From: Gammaproteobacteria bacterium
GTDB lineage: Bacteria > Pseudomonadota > Gammaproteobacteria > Pseudomonadales > Cellvibrionaceae
Direction of reading: 5' to 3'
Assembly (NCBI GenBank): GCA_021151835.1
Contig: JAGKWO010000002.1
Coordinates: forward strand, 1 to 64,000
DNA: 64,000 bases
Made by a program: the position numbers and the translations under genes. The notes under the pieces were generated by a model that was not told the origin of the DNA, did not search any database, and was given only the letters and a program-made list of their open reading frames with translations. How positions within the stretch are numbered: the first letter of the stretch is position 1; each line of letters opens with the position of its first letter. Of this stretch, positions 52,310-61,406 are shown piece by piece.

Positions 52310-54529
52310 TTAGAATTTGTACCTTAATGTTGCTGTTGCGTTGCGGGTATCACCGAAATCGGAGTAACCCCACATAGAGCGGTTATACGTTTCATCGAAC
52401 AGGTTATCGATATTGAGCGACACCGAAAGAGCATCGGTAATTTCATAGCGCGCCATCACATCCACCAACCAATAAGACGGCTGCTCTTGCCTGACACTGA
52501 GTGCAGTGCCGGTGGTACTGATTTGCGCGGGAATGGTGGCATCACCATAGGAATAATTTTGCCAGCGCGCACTCGCGCCCACCGTTAAACCATTGGCGAG
52601 GGAATAGCTGTTGGTGATTTTAAATTGTTTGGTGGGCAAATAAGTCTGGCGCGGATTTCCTTCCTCATCCTCTGCTTTGTTATCGGTATAACCGCCGCTG
52701 ATATTCCAGCGCTCGGTTAGTGCGCCGGAAATTTCAACTTCGTAGCCGTCGGTTTTTACCCCATCGATACTTTTATAAATCCAGTTACCATTGGGGAGCT
52801 TGCCCTGGTTAGCCCACTCGGCAACCTTATCTTTGTTCGCGCGATATAACGCCGCAGAAATATTCAGCTCGTTATCAAAAAATGCCATTTTGATACCCGC
52901 TTCAGCGTTGGTCCCCTCAGTGGGTTCAAGCACATTGCCATCGGCACCGTAGTACTGGGAGGGCAGGAAAATACCGGTGTAGCTGGTGTAGAGCGAGAGA
53001 AAACTATTCACGTCATACACCAGGCCGGTGTAGGGAATTACCACATTATTTTCCGAGGTGCTTACTTGCGTTTGGTTCAGCAAATCCGTGTTGTCGTAAC
53101 TCCAATCACTGATGCGACCACCGAGCATAAATTTCAGCGAATCGGCGAGATTAAAACGCACCGTCCCATAGGTGCCGGATTGCTCACCAACCTCAAGTGA
53201 ATGTGCTGCATCGTAAGGTGACGATGGACCGGAGTAATCCGGCGCAGGTGCATGTGGACTTGCAAGGTTGTAGACCGGCATATCGGCGTAATCAAAGCGC
53301 AGGTCAAAGTCATTGCTACTGTAGCTATAACCCAATACCACTTCGTGGTCGCGACCCAAAAGCCCGAAGTGGCCGTTGGTGACGATATTGAAACTTTCAG
53401 TATCGGATTTGCGCCCGGAAAACAACGAATAAGGCGTTGACCAGGCATCCACCAGATTGCCAGTCGCTTTATCCACATAAGCACCAAAGCTGGCATTGCT
53501 CACATCCTGTGTCGCTTTCGCAAAACGGTACATGGCTTTCACTGTCCAGCCACTGTCAAACTCGTGTTGAACGTAAGGAGCGATACTCCACTGCTCAATA
53601 AAACGATGTGCCCAGGGTTGCCCTGTGGAAAACGAGACATCATGGTCAATCAAAGTACCATCGGTATAAAACGCCGGGTTGGAACTCCAGTTGTAAACAC
53701 CGCGCGAATTTACGCTGGTTTTATCGATGGCAACGGACACCAGCGTGCTCTCCGTAATGTCAGTTTCCACAATGCCGTAAAGCACAGATTTATCGCGTGA
53801 GTAGCGGTCAATATAGGAATCGCCATCCATATAGGAACCGATAAAACGGCCACGCACACTGCCTGATTCATTTAACGAACCGGACACATCGCCCTCGGTA
53901 CGATAGGTATCCCAACTGCCTGAAGACGCCATCAGGGAGGCCTGGAAATCCGCCGTCGGGCGCTTGCGGATCATATTCACAGTTGCCGATGGCTCGCCCT
54001 GCCCACCCAAAATACCGGCGGCGCCTTTTAATATCTCAATGCGCTCGGCAAGGATCGGATCAATGCTCTGGCTGGTATCACCGGAATAGGTGGAGTTGGC
54101 CGGCGTGGTGATCATGCCATCCACTTGCACGCCGGTATCCAGTTGGAAACCGCGTACATACATCAAACTGTATTCCGATGCATCGCCCGATTTACTCACC
54201 CCCGGAACATGGTCCAGTACCTGCTCCATATCCACCAGGCCTTTATCTTCGATCATTTGGGTGGTGACGATGGTGACGGTTTGCGGAGTCTCGCGCAGGC
54301 TCATATCCAGGCCGGTTGCACCGTTCATGGAGCGTGTCGTGTAGGTTCCCTTGATCAAAATTTCCTCAATAGCAAGCCTGGCTTTCTTTGCTTTTTCCGC
54401 CGGCGTTGGGTTTTCAGCACCCTGCGCCATGCTGTGGGTTGGAAATACAGAGCAGCACCAAATACCGATAACTAACGATAAATAATTATGGACAGACAAA
54501 TGGCGGGTAGACATACGACGGTTAAACAT
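52310..54529 (-). CDS. TonB-dependent siderophore receptor
   Basis: A 739-residue outer-membrane receptor. After the signal peptide (about 1-35) comes a plug domain (MSLRETPQTVTIVTTQMIEDKG, YVRGFQLDTGVQVDGM, EILKGAAGILGGQGEPSATVNMIRKRP), then a 22-strand-type barrel (SDWSYDN, YTSYTGIFLPSQYY, NISAALYRANKDK) ending in aromatic F (TATLRYKF). No N-terminal signalling (STN) domain, so it does not act as a FecA-type regulator. The plug pattern is typical of catecholate/hydroxamate ferrisiderophore receptors. A Fur-type site lies upstream, and PepSY-family genes are downstream on the same strand. Confidence 0.93.
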   Translation of the reverse strand: MFNRRMSTRHLSVHNYLSLVIGIWCCSVFPTHSMAQGAENPTPAEKAKKARLAIEEILIKGTYTTRSMNGATGLDMSLRETPQTVTIVTTQMIEDKGLVDMEQVLDHVPGVSKSGDASEYSLMYVRGFQLDTGVQVDGMITTPANSTYSGDTSQSIDPILAERIEILKGAAGILGGQGEPSATVNMIRKRPTADFQASLMASSGSWDTYRTEGDVSGSLNESGSVRGRFIGSYMDGDSYIDRYSRDKSVLYGIVETDITESTLVSVAIDKTSVNSRGVYNWSSNPAFYTDGTLIDHDVSFSTGQPWAHRFIEQWSIAPYVQHEFDSGWTVKAMYRFAKATQDVSNASFGAYVDKATGNLVDAWSTPYSLFSGRKSDTESFNIVTNGHFGLLGRDHEVVLGYSYSSNDFDLRFDYADMPVYNLASPHAPAPDYSGPSSPYDAAHSLEVGEQSGTYGTVRFNLADSLKFMLGGRISDWSYDNTDLLNQTQVSTSENNVVIPYTGLVYDVNSFLSLYTSYTGIFLPSQYYGADGNVLEPTEGTNAEAGIKMAFFDNELNISAALYRANKDKVAEWANQGKLPNGNWIYKSIDGVKTDGYEVEISGALTERWNISGGYTDNKAEDEEGNPRQTYLPTKQFKITNSYSLANGLTVGASARWQNYSYGDATIPAQISTTGTALSVRQEQPSYWLVDVMARYEITDALSVSLNIDNLFDETYNRSMWGYSDFGDTRNATATLRYKF

Positions 54530-54577
54530 AAAGAGACCTTCAAGTCATATAAATCGACAGATGGCGCGCACATTATA

Positions 54578-54597
54578 GATAATGAGAATTGCTTTCA
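54578..54597 (-). promoter_or_regulatory. Fur box upstream of the TonB receptor
   Basis: GATAATGAGAATTGCTTTC (54578-54596) matches 14 of the 19 positions of the classical Fur consensus, with the left half almost perfect. It lies about 50 bases upstream of the receptor start and between it and the divergent MetR-like gene, and could affect both. Confidence 0.7.
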
Positions 54598-54731
54598 ATA
54601 TCATTTAGCAATATTTATATCGGAATTCAGCCATGCAGACCTGGACATAAGGCTTGTTTAGTCATGATAAAAAATGGTATTTTTTCCGAAATCAATTATT
54701 TTTATTCATACATCTATTTGGCGGAGCGCCC

Positions 54732-55670
54732 ATGCTGGAACGAATTCATTTGGCCGTAATTCGCGAAGTTGACCGCCAGGGATCACTAACCGCAGCGGCG
54801 GAAAGGCTGCACTTAACCCAGTCTGCGTTGAGTCATACCATCAAAAAGCTGGAGCAAAACCTGGGCACGGAATTATGGATACGTGAAGGGCGCAGCCTGA
54901 AACCCACCCAGGCAGGGCAATATTTATTGGCAGTTGCAAACCGTATATTGCCGCAGCTGGATCACGCGGAAGAACGCATTCGCCAATACGCGGAGGGTGA
55001 GCGCGGCGCACTGCGTATCGGGATGGAATGCCATCCCTGCTACCAATGGCTACTCAAACTCGTATCACCGTTTCTCGCGGCATGGCCGGATGTGGAAGTC
55101 GATGTAAAACAAAAATTCCAGTTTGGTGGACTCGGTGCGTTGTTTGGTTATGAAATCGATTTACTGGTAACGCCCGACCCGTTGTACAAACCGGGTTTGC
55201 ATTACGAACCGGTATTCGATTACGAGCAGGTGTTGGTAGTAAACAGCGCACATGGAATGGCAAAAGCCGAGTATGTTGAACCGGAAAGTTTAAGCTCCGA
55301 AGTGTTGATTACCTACCCCGTATCCATTGAGCGATTGGATATTTACAACCAATTCCTGGCACCGGCCGGTATTAGCCCGAAGCGCCACAAACCGATTGAA
55401 ACCACCGACATCATGTTGCAAATGGTTGCCAGTGGCCGCGGTGTCACGGCCCTGCCCCGCTGGTTGGTGGAGGAATACGGTAACAGGCTGGATGTAGTCC
55501 CCGTGCGTTTGGGCAAACAGGGAATTCACAAACAAATTTTCCTGGGGATACGCGAGGCCGATATGAATATCGATTATTTGCGTGCGTTTGTGGATTTGGC
55601 TCGTCAATTTCATAACTCCAGCGAATCAAAAAATCAGCTGGGTAATTCAACAATCAATTCCGATAAATAA
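54732..55670 (+). CDS. metR: LysR-type regulator MetR
   Basis: A 312-residue LysR-family regulator closely resembling MetR: helix-turn-helix at GSLTAAAERLHLTQSALSH (from residue 17), and the MetR-specific RIGMECHPCYQWL near 99-111, FDYEQVLVV, and SSEVLITYPV with later QMVASGRGVTALPRWLVE. MetR controls methionine genes with homocysteine as coinducer. No metE or other met gene is in the window, so its target is unlinked, or it regulates the neighbouring receptor. The ATG at 54732 follows GGCGGAG; a longer frame to 54654 would add a non-family tail. Confidence 0.85.
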   Translation: MLERIHLAVIREVDRQGSLTAAAERLHLTQSALSHTIKKLEQNLGTELWIREGRSLKPTQAGQYLLAVANRILPQLDHAEERIRQYAEGERGALRIGMECHPCYQWLLKLVSPFLAAWPDVEVDVKQKFQFGGLGALFGYEIDLLVTPDPLYKPGLHYEPVFDYEQVLVVNSAHGMAKAEYVEPESLSSEVLITYPVSIERLDIYNQFLAPAGISPKRHKPIETTDIMLQMVASGRGVTALPRWLVEEYGNRLDVVPVRLGKQGIHKQIFLGIREADMNIDYLRAFVDLARQFHNSSESKNQLGNSTINSDK

Positions 55671-55824
55671 TCATATCCAACACATTCATTATTGCGGGAG
55701 ATGCGCCGCCGCAAATTACCTTTATCTGCTCTATTTTAATTTGCGTGAAGATGGCTTATCGTCGCCTTTGATGACGTGTATAAGGCAATTGTTGGAATTT
55801 GTAAATAATAATCGGGATCGTTTC

Positions 55825-56925
55825 ATGAATAGCGCTTTTTTCAAACGCGTAGTTATGATAATTGTATTTGCGTTAGCTATTTTTTCAACATGTGCATTTT
55901 CATTTAATATTGAAAATAAAAAACCATTACCAATCCACTATGGTGGAAGAGTGGTTGTTAACAAATTGGACCATATGCCCACTTACACTTATTTATGGCC
56001 TGGTGTTTATTTTGAGACAGCTTTTATAGGCACAGAAGTCGATTTAAAATTGAATGATAGCAATAACATATTAAATATCATTATTGATGGGAAAGCGCCT
56101 ATCGTACTTGTAAAACCCGGCAAAACCACTTACTCCATTAAGAACCTGACCAAAGGGAAACACCACATTCGCCTCGAAAAGCGTACCGAAACACAATATG
56201 GAACCGGAACTTTTGAAGGCTTTTTTGTTTCAGATACTAGTCAGGCAATTGCATTGGAAATACCGAAGCATAGTATAGAGTTTATTGGTGATTCAGCCGT
56301 TGTTGGTTATAGTATTAGATCGCCCAAACGTGAGTGCAACGAGGAAGAAATTTTTTCTTTCACTGATACGCAAATGACCTACGCAGCACTCACCGCAAAA
56401 GCATTTAATGCGGACTATCAAATTAATGCCCTATCAGGTTTTGGTGTGGTGCGCAATTACAATGGCGGCACTCCAGAGCAAACATTTCTCTCGCTTTACC
56501 CTTATGCACTCAATGACAAAGATGCGCCCTATCAAAGTAGTTGGTCGCCCAATATTATTGTAATTGGTTTGGGCGGTAATGATTTTGCCACACCTTTAAA
56601 TCCTGGGGAAAAATGGAAAACACGCGAAGCATTACAAGATGATTATGTAGAAAATTATAAAAACTTTGTTTTGGGTTTACGAAAAAAACATCCTGAAACT
56701 CACTTTATATTACTCTCCTATGATCCGGTGAATACAGAATTAGAAAGCCAAATTGTACGTGTCATTGAAAAATTGAAGCAAAAAGGTGAGAGTATGATTG
56801 AATTGATCAGTGTAAAACCTATGGAGCTTTCAGCATGCCAATGGCACCCTTCAATAACAGATCACAAAAATGCAGCTGAGATTGTAATAAATTATATTAA
56901 AGCCAATCCACGGTTATGGAATTAA
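55825..56925 (+). CDS. CE2-type carbohydrate esterase (SGNH hydrolase)
   Basis: A 367-residue secreted esterase. A signal peptide (about 1-25) is followed by a jelly-roll-like N-terminal domain (GRVVVNKLDHMPTYTYLWPGVYFE, ...) and an SGNH domain: EFIGDSAVVGYS with the nucleophile Ser (about 152-163), GLGGNDFATP near 257 and WHPSITDH near 346 with the catalytic His. This is the CE2 arrangement; CE2 enzymes remove acetyl groups from hemicelluloses such as glucomannan and xylan. The first residues and length fit Cellvibrio CE2 enzymes. Codons are more AT-rich than neighbours. The ATG at 55825 has GGGA upstream; a longer frame to 55582 has no clear ribosome-binding site. Confidence 0.83.
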   Translation: MNSAFFKRVVMIIVFALAIFSTCAFSFNIENKKPLPIHYGGRVVVNKLDHMPTYTYLWPGVYFETAFIGTEVDLKLNDSNNILNIIIDGKAPIVLVKPGKTTYSIKNLTKGKHHIRLEKRTETQYGTGTFEGFFVSDTSQAIALEIPKHSIEFIGDSAVVGYSIRSPKRECNEEEIFSFTDTQMTYAALTAKAFNADYQINALSGFGVVRNYNGGTPEQTFLSLYPYALNDKDAPYQSSWSPNIIVIGLGGNDFATPLNPGEKWKTREALQDDYVENYKNFVLGLRKKHPETHFILLSYDPVNTELESQIVRVIEKLKQKGESMIELISVKPMELSACQWHPSITDHKNAAEIVINYIKANPRLWN

Positions 56926-56965
56926 TGTTTAGCAAGAATCCAAAAGGGTTACTGCTCTAACGGTA

Positions 56966-57202
56966 TTATTTATCAATTCTCTTATCCAACCAGTAAACCT
57001 TAAACCCGCGCATCCATGCAGCGGTGTAAACAAAACTGAGGAAAAATATTCCCCACTGTTGCTCATTAAACGAAATATAAAACCAGAACGGCTGCCCCGC
57101 CAAACCAAACCAGCACGCATATTTGCGACGCTCAATATTCGGGTCCTGGCTCAACCACACCGACAGGACCCCGAGAATTGCAATAATGGTTTGACTGATC
57201 AT
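56966..57202 (-). CDS. Small membrane protein, 78 aa, coupled to malQ
   Basis: A 78-residue protein with two or three hydrophobic helices (ISQTIIAILGVLSVWLS, WFGLAGQPFWFYISF, GIFFLSFVYTAAWMRGF). It resembles small membrane proteins of uncertain role that are seen in phages and bacterial chromosomes. The ATG at 57202 lies one base past the malQ stop, so it is translationally coupled. An in-frame start at 57274 lies inside malQ and is less likely. Confidence 0.6.
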   Translation of the reverse strand: MISQTIIAILGVLSVWLSQDPNIERRKYACWFGLAGQPFWFYISFNEQQWGIFFLSFVYTAAWMRGFKVYWLDKRIDK

Positions 57203-57203
57203 C

Positions 57204-58727
57204 TCAATTTGCTTGCGCCAGGCGATTATATTTTTCCAACCGCTGTTTGATGGCGCCTGCCAGGCTAACATCAACCTGCTCCCACGAAAAACGCCAGCGC
57301 CAGTTTTTATCCGGCGTACCGGGCATATTCATGCGGCTATCGCTTCCCAGCGCAAGGAAGTCTTGCATCGGAATAATCGCCACCCTGGCAACAGATGCCA
57401 ATGCCATATCCATTAAATACCACGGCATTTGATCATCGGCCTGAAAATCATAATCGTCAAAGCGTTTACGTTCCTCATCACCCAACTCGTTGAACCAACC
57501 GGCAGTAGTATTGTTGTCGTGGGTGCCGGTATAAACAATATTATGTTCAGTATGGTGATGAAGTTGCAGCGGATTATCATCGCTTTCAAACGCAAAATGC
57601 AGTACCAGCATTCCCGGTAAATTAAATTTCAACCGCAAGTCTTCAAGCTCGGGGGGAATTTTTCCCAGATTTTCGGCAACCAATTTCAAATCCGGATAAC
57701 GGCTAAACGTAGCTTGTAACAAGGCATCACCCGGCGTATTAATCCATTTTCCTTCACGCGCATCAGGTTTATCACCGGGAATTTCATATACCGAATGAAA
57801 TCCTAGGAAATGATCAATACGAATAAGATCAAACAATTTTTTCTGTGAGCCAAAGCGCTTCAACCACCATTGGAAACCATCCTTTTCCATAACGCCCCAC
57901 CGATAATGCGGGTTTCCCCAGCGTTGACCGGATTCTGAAAAAGCATCCGGCGGTACACCGGCCACTGTCAGTGGATTGCCATTGTCATCCAGTGAAAAAT
58001 AATGCGGCTCGGCCCAAACATCAGCGCTGTTATGCCCTACAAAAATCGGGATATCTCCCAGAACCGCAATGCCTTTTTGATTAGCGTAATGTTTTAAATC
58101 CAGCCATTGGCTGAAAAAAGCAAATTGCTCGAAGCGCACACTGTTGATCTCGTCTTGCAACTCACTTCGTTGTTGGTCAAGCGCCGCCGATTCACGTTTA
58201 CGCAATTCACCCGGCCAATCCACCCAGCTACTGCCATTAAATTTTTTCCGCAATGCCGAAAACAAGGCAAAATCATCCAGCCAGGATTTTTCCGCTGCGC
58301 AGAATTCCTCAAATTGTTGGCGTGTTTCACCACCACCATCGCTATTAATATATTGATAAAAAGAGTGCGCACACTTCCACCGGAGCTCCGCCAATCCCTG
58401 ACGATTTTTTTCTGGCAATTGCAGGCAACCGGAATCAATCCAACCGCGTTTCACCAAATCATCAAAGCTGATCAAATCCGGATTACCCGCGTGCACCGAA
58501 TAGGATTGATAAGGCGATAAATTATCCTCCGTCGGCACCAGTGGCAAAACCTGCCAAACCTTTAATCCCGCCGCTGCCATAAAATCGACAAAATTGAACG
58601 CCTCTCGCCCCAGCGTACCAAACGAATTCTGTCGTTCATTCCCCCAACAACTCTCCGAATCAGGTAGAGATGTAGGATGCACCAAAATACCGGCTACGCG
58701 ATTTTCAAATACATTAGAAAGTGACAT
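57204..58727 (-). CDS. malQ: 4-alpha-glucanotransferase (amylomaltase)
   Basis: A 507-residue GH77 enzyme that transfers alpha-1,4-glucan segments in maltodextrin and glycogen metabolism. Motifs in order: GILVHPTSLP at the N-terminus, QVLPLVPTEDNLSPYQS near 59-75, LGDIPIFVGHNSADVWAEP, RIDHFLGFHSVYEIP with the nucleophilic Asp, AENLGKIPPELEDLR with the acid/base Glu, and YTGTHDNNTTAGWF with the third carboxylate. Length is typical of the short bacterial type without N-terminal extension. The promoter should be in the 58728-58983 interval. Confidence 0.93.
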   Translation of the reverse strand: MSLSNVFENRVAGILVHPTSLPDSESCWGNERQNSFGTLGREAFNFVDFMAAAGLKVWQVLPLVPTEDNLSPYQSYSVHAGNPDLISFDDLVKRGWIDSGCLQLPEKNRQGLAELRWKCAHSFYQYINSDGGGETRQQFEEFCAAEKSWLDDFALFSALRKKFNGSSWVDWPGELRKRESAALDQQRSELQDEINSVRFEQFAFFSQWLDLKHYANQKGIAVLGDIPIFVGHNSADVWAEPHYFSLDDNGNPLTVAGVPPDAFSESGQRWGNPHYRWGVMEKDGFQWWLKRFGSQKKLFDLIRIDHFLGFHSVYEIPGDKPDAREGKWINTPGDALLQATFSRYPDLKLVAENLGKIPPELEDLRLKFNLPGMLVLHFAFESDDNPLQLHHHTEHNIVYTGTHDNNTTAGWFNELGDEERKRFDDYDFQADDQMPWYLMDMALASVARVAIIPMQDFLALGSDSRMNMPGTPDKNWRWRFSWEQVDVSLAGAIKQRLEKYNRLAQAN

Positions 58728-58983
58728 ATGTATTCCTTACAACCCTGAAGGTTAGAATTTGCAATGAAAAAACGGTTATTCAAGCGCAGAGACTCAATAA
58801 CGAGTGAAAGCTTGCTCTATTGAGGGTGTAAGCAATATAAGAGCCAATAAATTTAATGCGCGGGCGAGAGATGGAAATAAAATATTTTGGATACTGCCTG
58901 GCGTTGAGCATAAAAACCGTATGGCACATCTCTTATCTTAATCAGCGTTTCGGCCACCAACTATCGATTTGCAATTTTATGAG

Positions 58984-59558
58984 CTATTTTTTGAATTCCT
59001 CAAATAAACCTTTTTTAAACAGTAATTCATCACTTAACGGTAAGCCTTGTGGATCAGTTGAGCCATCAAATAAGTAGCTATGACACGCATGATTTCGAAA
59101 ACTATAACCGGGAGTTCCAAACATTCTCGACACGATTAATCGTTCGCCTTTAATTTCATCTGCGCAACCAAACTTACCTTTTTGTAAACCGCCTTCAGCT
59201 TCCGTTTTACCAAATTTATTTTCAATAATATCGACAAACCAGAAAAGCCCTTCCGGGAATCTCTAATTTGGTTCCACCACCCCACTCTCTTAATTTATCG
59301 GTTCCATCGTTCTCTTTAAAAATGAATAAACTGCGCGTAGCAAAATCAAATGGGCCTCATCCTGCAGGACTAATAAATAATCACTTTCATTTTTATGAGG
59401 TATAAATTCAGAAAAGGTAAATAAGCCAGGAGCGCCTTTGTTTCTATCCCCAATTCAGATAACAGTACCTGCGTTACTTCAGGGTTGGCGATAGGCTCTG
59501 GAATCAAGTGAGTAGCGCAATTGTGGCCTTTTGAGGCCGATATGATGTTTAGGCGCAA
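58984..59558 (-). pseudogene. Broken gene with several frameshifts, function unrecognised
   Basis: On the minus strand a coding sequence can be followed only by changing frame. It starts around MRLNIISASKGHNCATHL (59558), shifts near 59415 into GAPGLFTFSEFIPHKNE, shifts near 59360 into PFDFATRSLFIFKENDGTD, and shifts again at the CCCGG run (59253-59257) into EGLFWFVDIIENKFG, ending FKK-stop at 58984. The joined segments are well-formed protein of about 190 residues that I do not recognise. Single-base indels in each case suggest decay, though sequencing error cannot be excluded. Confidence 0.6.
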
Positions 59559-59770
59559 GCTGGTAGCGAAATCCAGTGGTGACAGCTTGTATCAGCACCG
59601 GCATCTCCAGCACCCTCCGGGATAAAATCCGCACCTGTGACAGCGGTCGCTTGCGTCCACATGATGCTCTTCCATATAACGCTTTGGTAAAGCCGCGCGT
59701 TGGCGGATAATCACGCCCCTGTCATTTATTGAATCGCGGTAACAACCGCTGTCTCCTGCCGGGTTTGATC

Positions 59771-60382
59771 ATGTCCTACACCGTTTTGGCTACCGCTATT
59801 GAATCCACCACTGAAGAAAAGAACAGCGATTTTTTAACCTTCCTCCATCCGGTGAATTCGCGTGAAGAGGCCATGGCATTTATCGACCATTACCGGAAAA
59901 CCTACCCCGATGCCAATCATGTGTGCTGGGCCTACGTGATCGGCAATACACGGCAACCGCTGACACAAGCGTTCAGCGATGATGGCGAACCGTCCGGGAC
60001 TGCGGGTAAACCCATGCTGCATGTGCTCACCGAACGCGACGTAGGAAATTCACTGGCGGTGGTGGTGCGTTACTTTGGCGGAGTGAAATTAGGTGCGGGC
60101 GGTTTGGTACGCGCCTATTCCGCAGCGGTATCCAATGCGGTCAACAGCGCTGATTTGGTAATGGTTGTACCCAATGAACAACTTCAAATCACTATCGATT
60201 TCTCACGGGAAACCAAAGTTCGCCATATAGTGAATCAGTATCAAGGACACATTTTAAATGTGGATTACGCCCTGCAGGTCGTGCTGGATATAAGTTTACC
60301 GGCAACTACCGCTCATTTATTTGTACAGCAGGTCATCAATGAAACCGCTGGCGACGCCATAATTCAGCGCGAAAAAAAATAA
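59771..60382 (+). CDS. yigZ: YigZ/IMPACT family protein
   Basis: A 203-residue protein of the YigZ/IMPACT family. The diagnostic stretch FSDDGEPSGTAGKPML (about 75-90) and VVVRYFGGVKLGAGGLVRAYS (about 106-126) are present, followed by a small ferredoxin-fold-type C-terminal domain. Bacterial members are of uncertain function; the eukaryotic relative acts in translational control through Gcn1. The start at 59771 is favoured over 59729 because it matches the family N-terminus, although the ribosome-binding site is weak. Confidence 0.88.
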   Translation: MSYTVLATAIESTTEEKNSDFLTFLHPVNSREEAMAFIDHYRKTYPDANHVCWAYVIGNTRQPLTQAFSDDGEPSGTAGKPMLHVLTERDVGNSLAVVVRYFGGVKLGAGGLVRAYSAAVSNAVNSADLVMVVPNEQLQITIDFSRETKVRHIVNQYQGHILNVDYALQVVLDISLPATTAHLFVQQVINETAGDAIIQREKK

Positions 60383-60485
60383 TGAATAAATATTTTTTCC
60401 CGTTGTCGATTTAATTAAGACTCGCTCGACTATTGGATAGCAGTAAGCAACCCACCTTAAAACTGATCCATATAGGAGATACAAC

Positions 60486-61337
60486 ATGAAAGTCATGGTA
60501 ATGGTAAAAGCATCCCCCGGTTCTGAAGCAGGAAAAATGCCCACAGAGGAACTCATGACAGCGATGGGAAAATATAATGAAGAGCTGGTAAAAGCCGGCA
60601 TTATGGAATCCGGCGATGGACTCAAGCCCAGCAGCCAGGGTTATCGCATCCGCTTCAGCGGCGACAAACGTGTAGTAACTACCGGCCCGTTCACTGAAAC
60701 CAATGAATTAATTGCCGGTTACTGGATCTGGAATGTGAAGTCGATGGAAGAAGCATTGGAATGGGCAAAAAAATGTCCTAACCCAATGGACGATGAAGAT
60801 TCCGATCTGGAAATTCGCAGCTTCTACTCTATTGACGATTTCGCAGTTGCCGACCCTGAGGGTACAGTGCGCGAGCAGGAAGATGAATTGCGCCATACAC
60901 TGGCGCTGCGCAAAGCCAAAGTAAATAATTATTTATTTTTCTCCGGCCGTTGCGAAGAGGCAATAAATTATTACGAAAAACATTTAGGCGCAAAAGTAAA
61001 TATGAAATTGCGCTTTAATGAAAGCCCCGACCCGGTACCTGAAGATATGTTGCAAGAAGGTTTTGAAAATAAAATCATGCACGCCGACTTTACCCTTGGC
61101 GATGTAAATATTTTCGCTTCAGATGGTTGCAATGATGCAACCAGCTTCAGTGGGTTCCGCCTCAGCTTAACCGTTCACACTGCCGAAGAAGCGCATCGGG
61201 TTTTTGATGCATTAGCGACAGGCGGCACTGTGGATATGCCATTGTCCACAACATTCTGGTCACCACTTTACGGGCAGGTTACCGATCAGTTTGGTGTGGG
61301 CTGGATGGTAATGTTGCCAGAACCCCAAGGTGAATAA
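60486..61337 (+). CDS. YCII (DGPF) domain fused to a VOC/PhnB-like domain
   Basis: A 283-residue two-domain protein. The N-terminal half is a YCII/DGPFAETKE-type domain (MKVMVMVKASPGSEAGKMP at the start, TTGPFTETNELIAGYWIW near 61-78), as in YciI-like and sigma-factor-associated proteins. The C-terminal half is a vicinal-oxygen-chelate (glyoxalase/PhnB-like) domain (NNYLFFSGRCEEAINYYEKH near 145, then MHADFTLGDVNIFASD). Both families usually occur as separate proteins. The reaction is unknown; a small-molecule-handling or resistance role is possible. Confidence 0.87.
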   Translation: MKVMVMVKASPGSEAGKMPTEELMTAMGKYNEELVKAGIMESGDGLKPSSQGYRIRFSGDKRVVTTGPFTETNELIAGYWIWNVKSMEEALEWAKKCPNPMDDEDSDLEIRSFYSIDDFAVADPEGTVREQEDELRHTLALRKAKVNNYLFFSGRCEEAINYYEKHLGAKVNMKLRFNESPDPVPEDMLQEGFENKIMHADFTLGDVNIFASDGCNDATSFSGFRLSLTVHTAEEAHRVFDALATGGTVDMPLSTTFWSPLYGQVTDQFGVGWMVMLPEPQGE

Positions 61338-61365
61338 TTTTTTAATACTATTAAGCTGGTTACGG

Positions 61366-61389
61366 AGGAGGTGATTTAAATCACCTCCT
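61366..61389. other. 24-bp perfect palindrome between convergent genes
   Basis: AGGAGGTGATTT (61366-61377) is immediately followed by its exact complement AAATCACCTCCT. It lies 29 bases past the YCII-VOC stop and 18 bases before the kup stop, so it is shared by converging transcripts. There is no loop or T run, so it is not a textbook terminator. Confidence 0.85.
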
Positions 61390-61406
61390 GAATTTACATC
61401 CGCTAC

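Noticed and set aside
52310..54529. FecA-type signalling by the TonB receptor
   Set aside because: There is no N-terminal STN domain and no FecI/FecR pair nearby.
54530..54731. Cobalamin or SAM riboswitch upstream of the receptor or metR
   Set aside because: The interval is too short and no B12 box or SAM-I motif is visible; a Fur-type site explains the receptor side.
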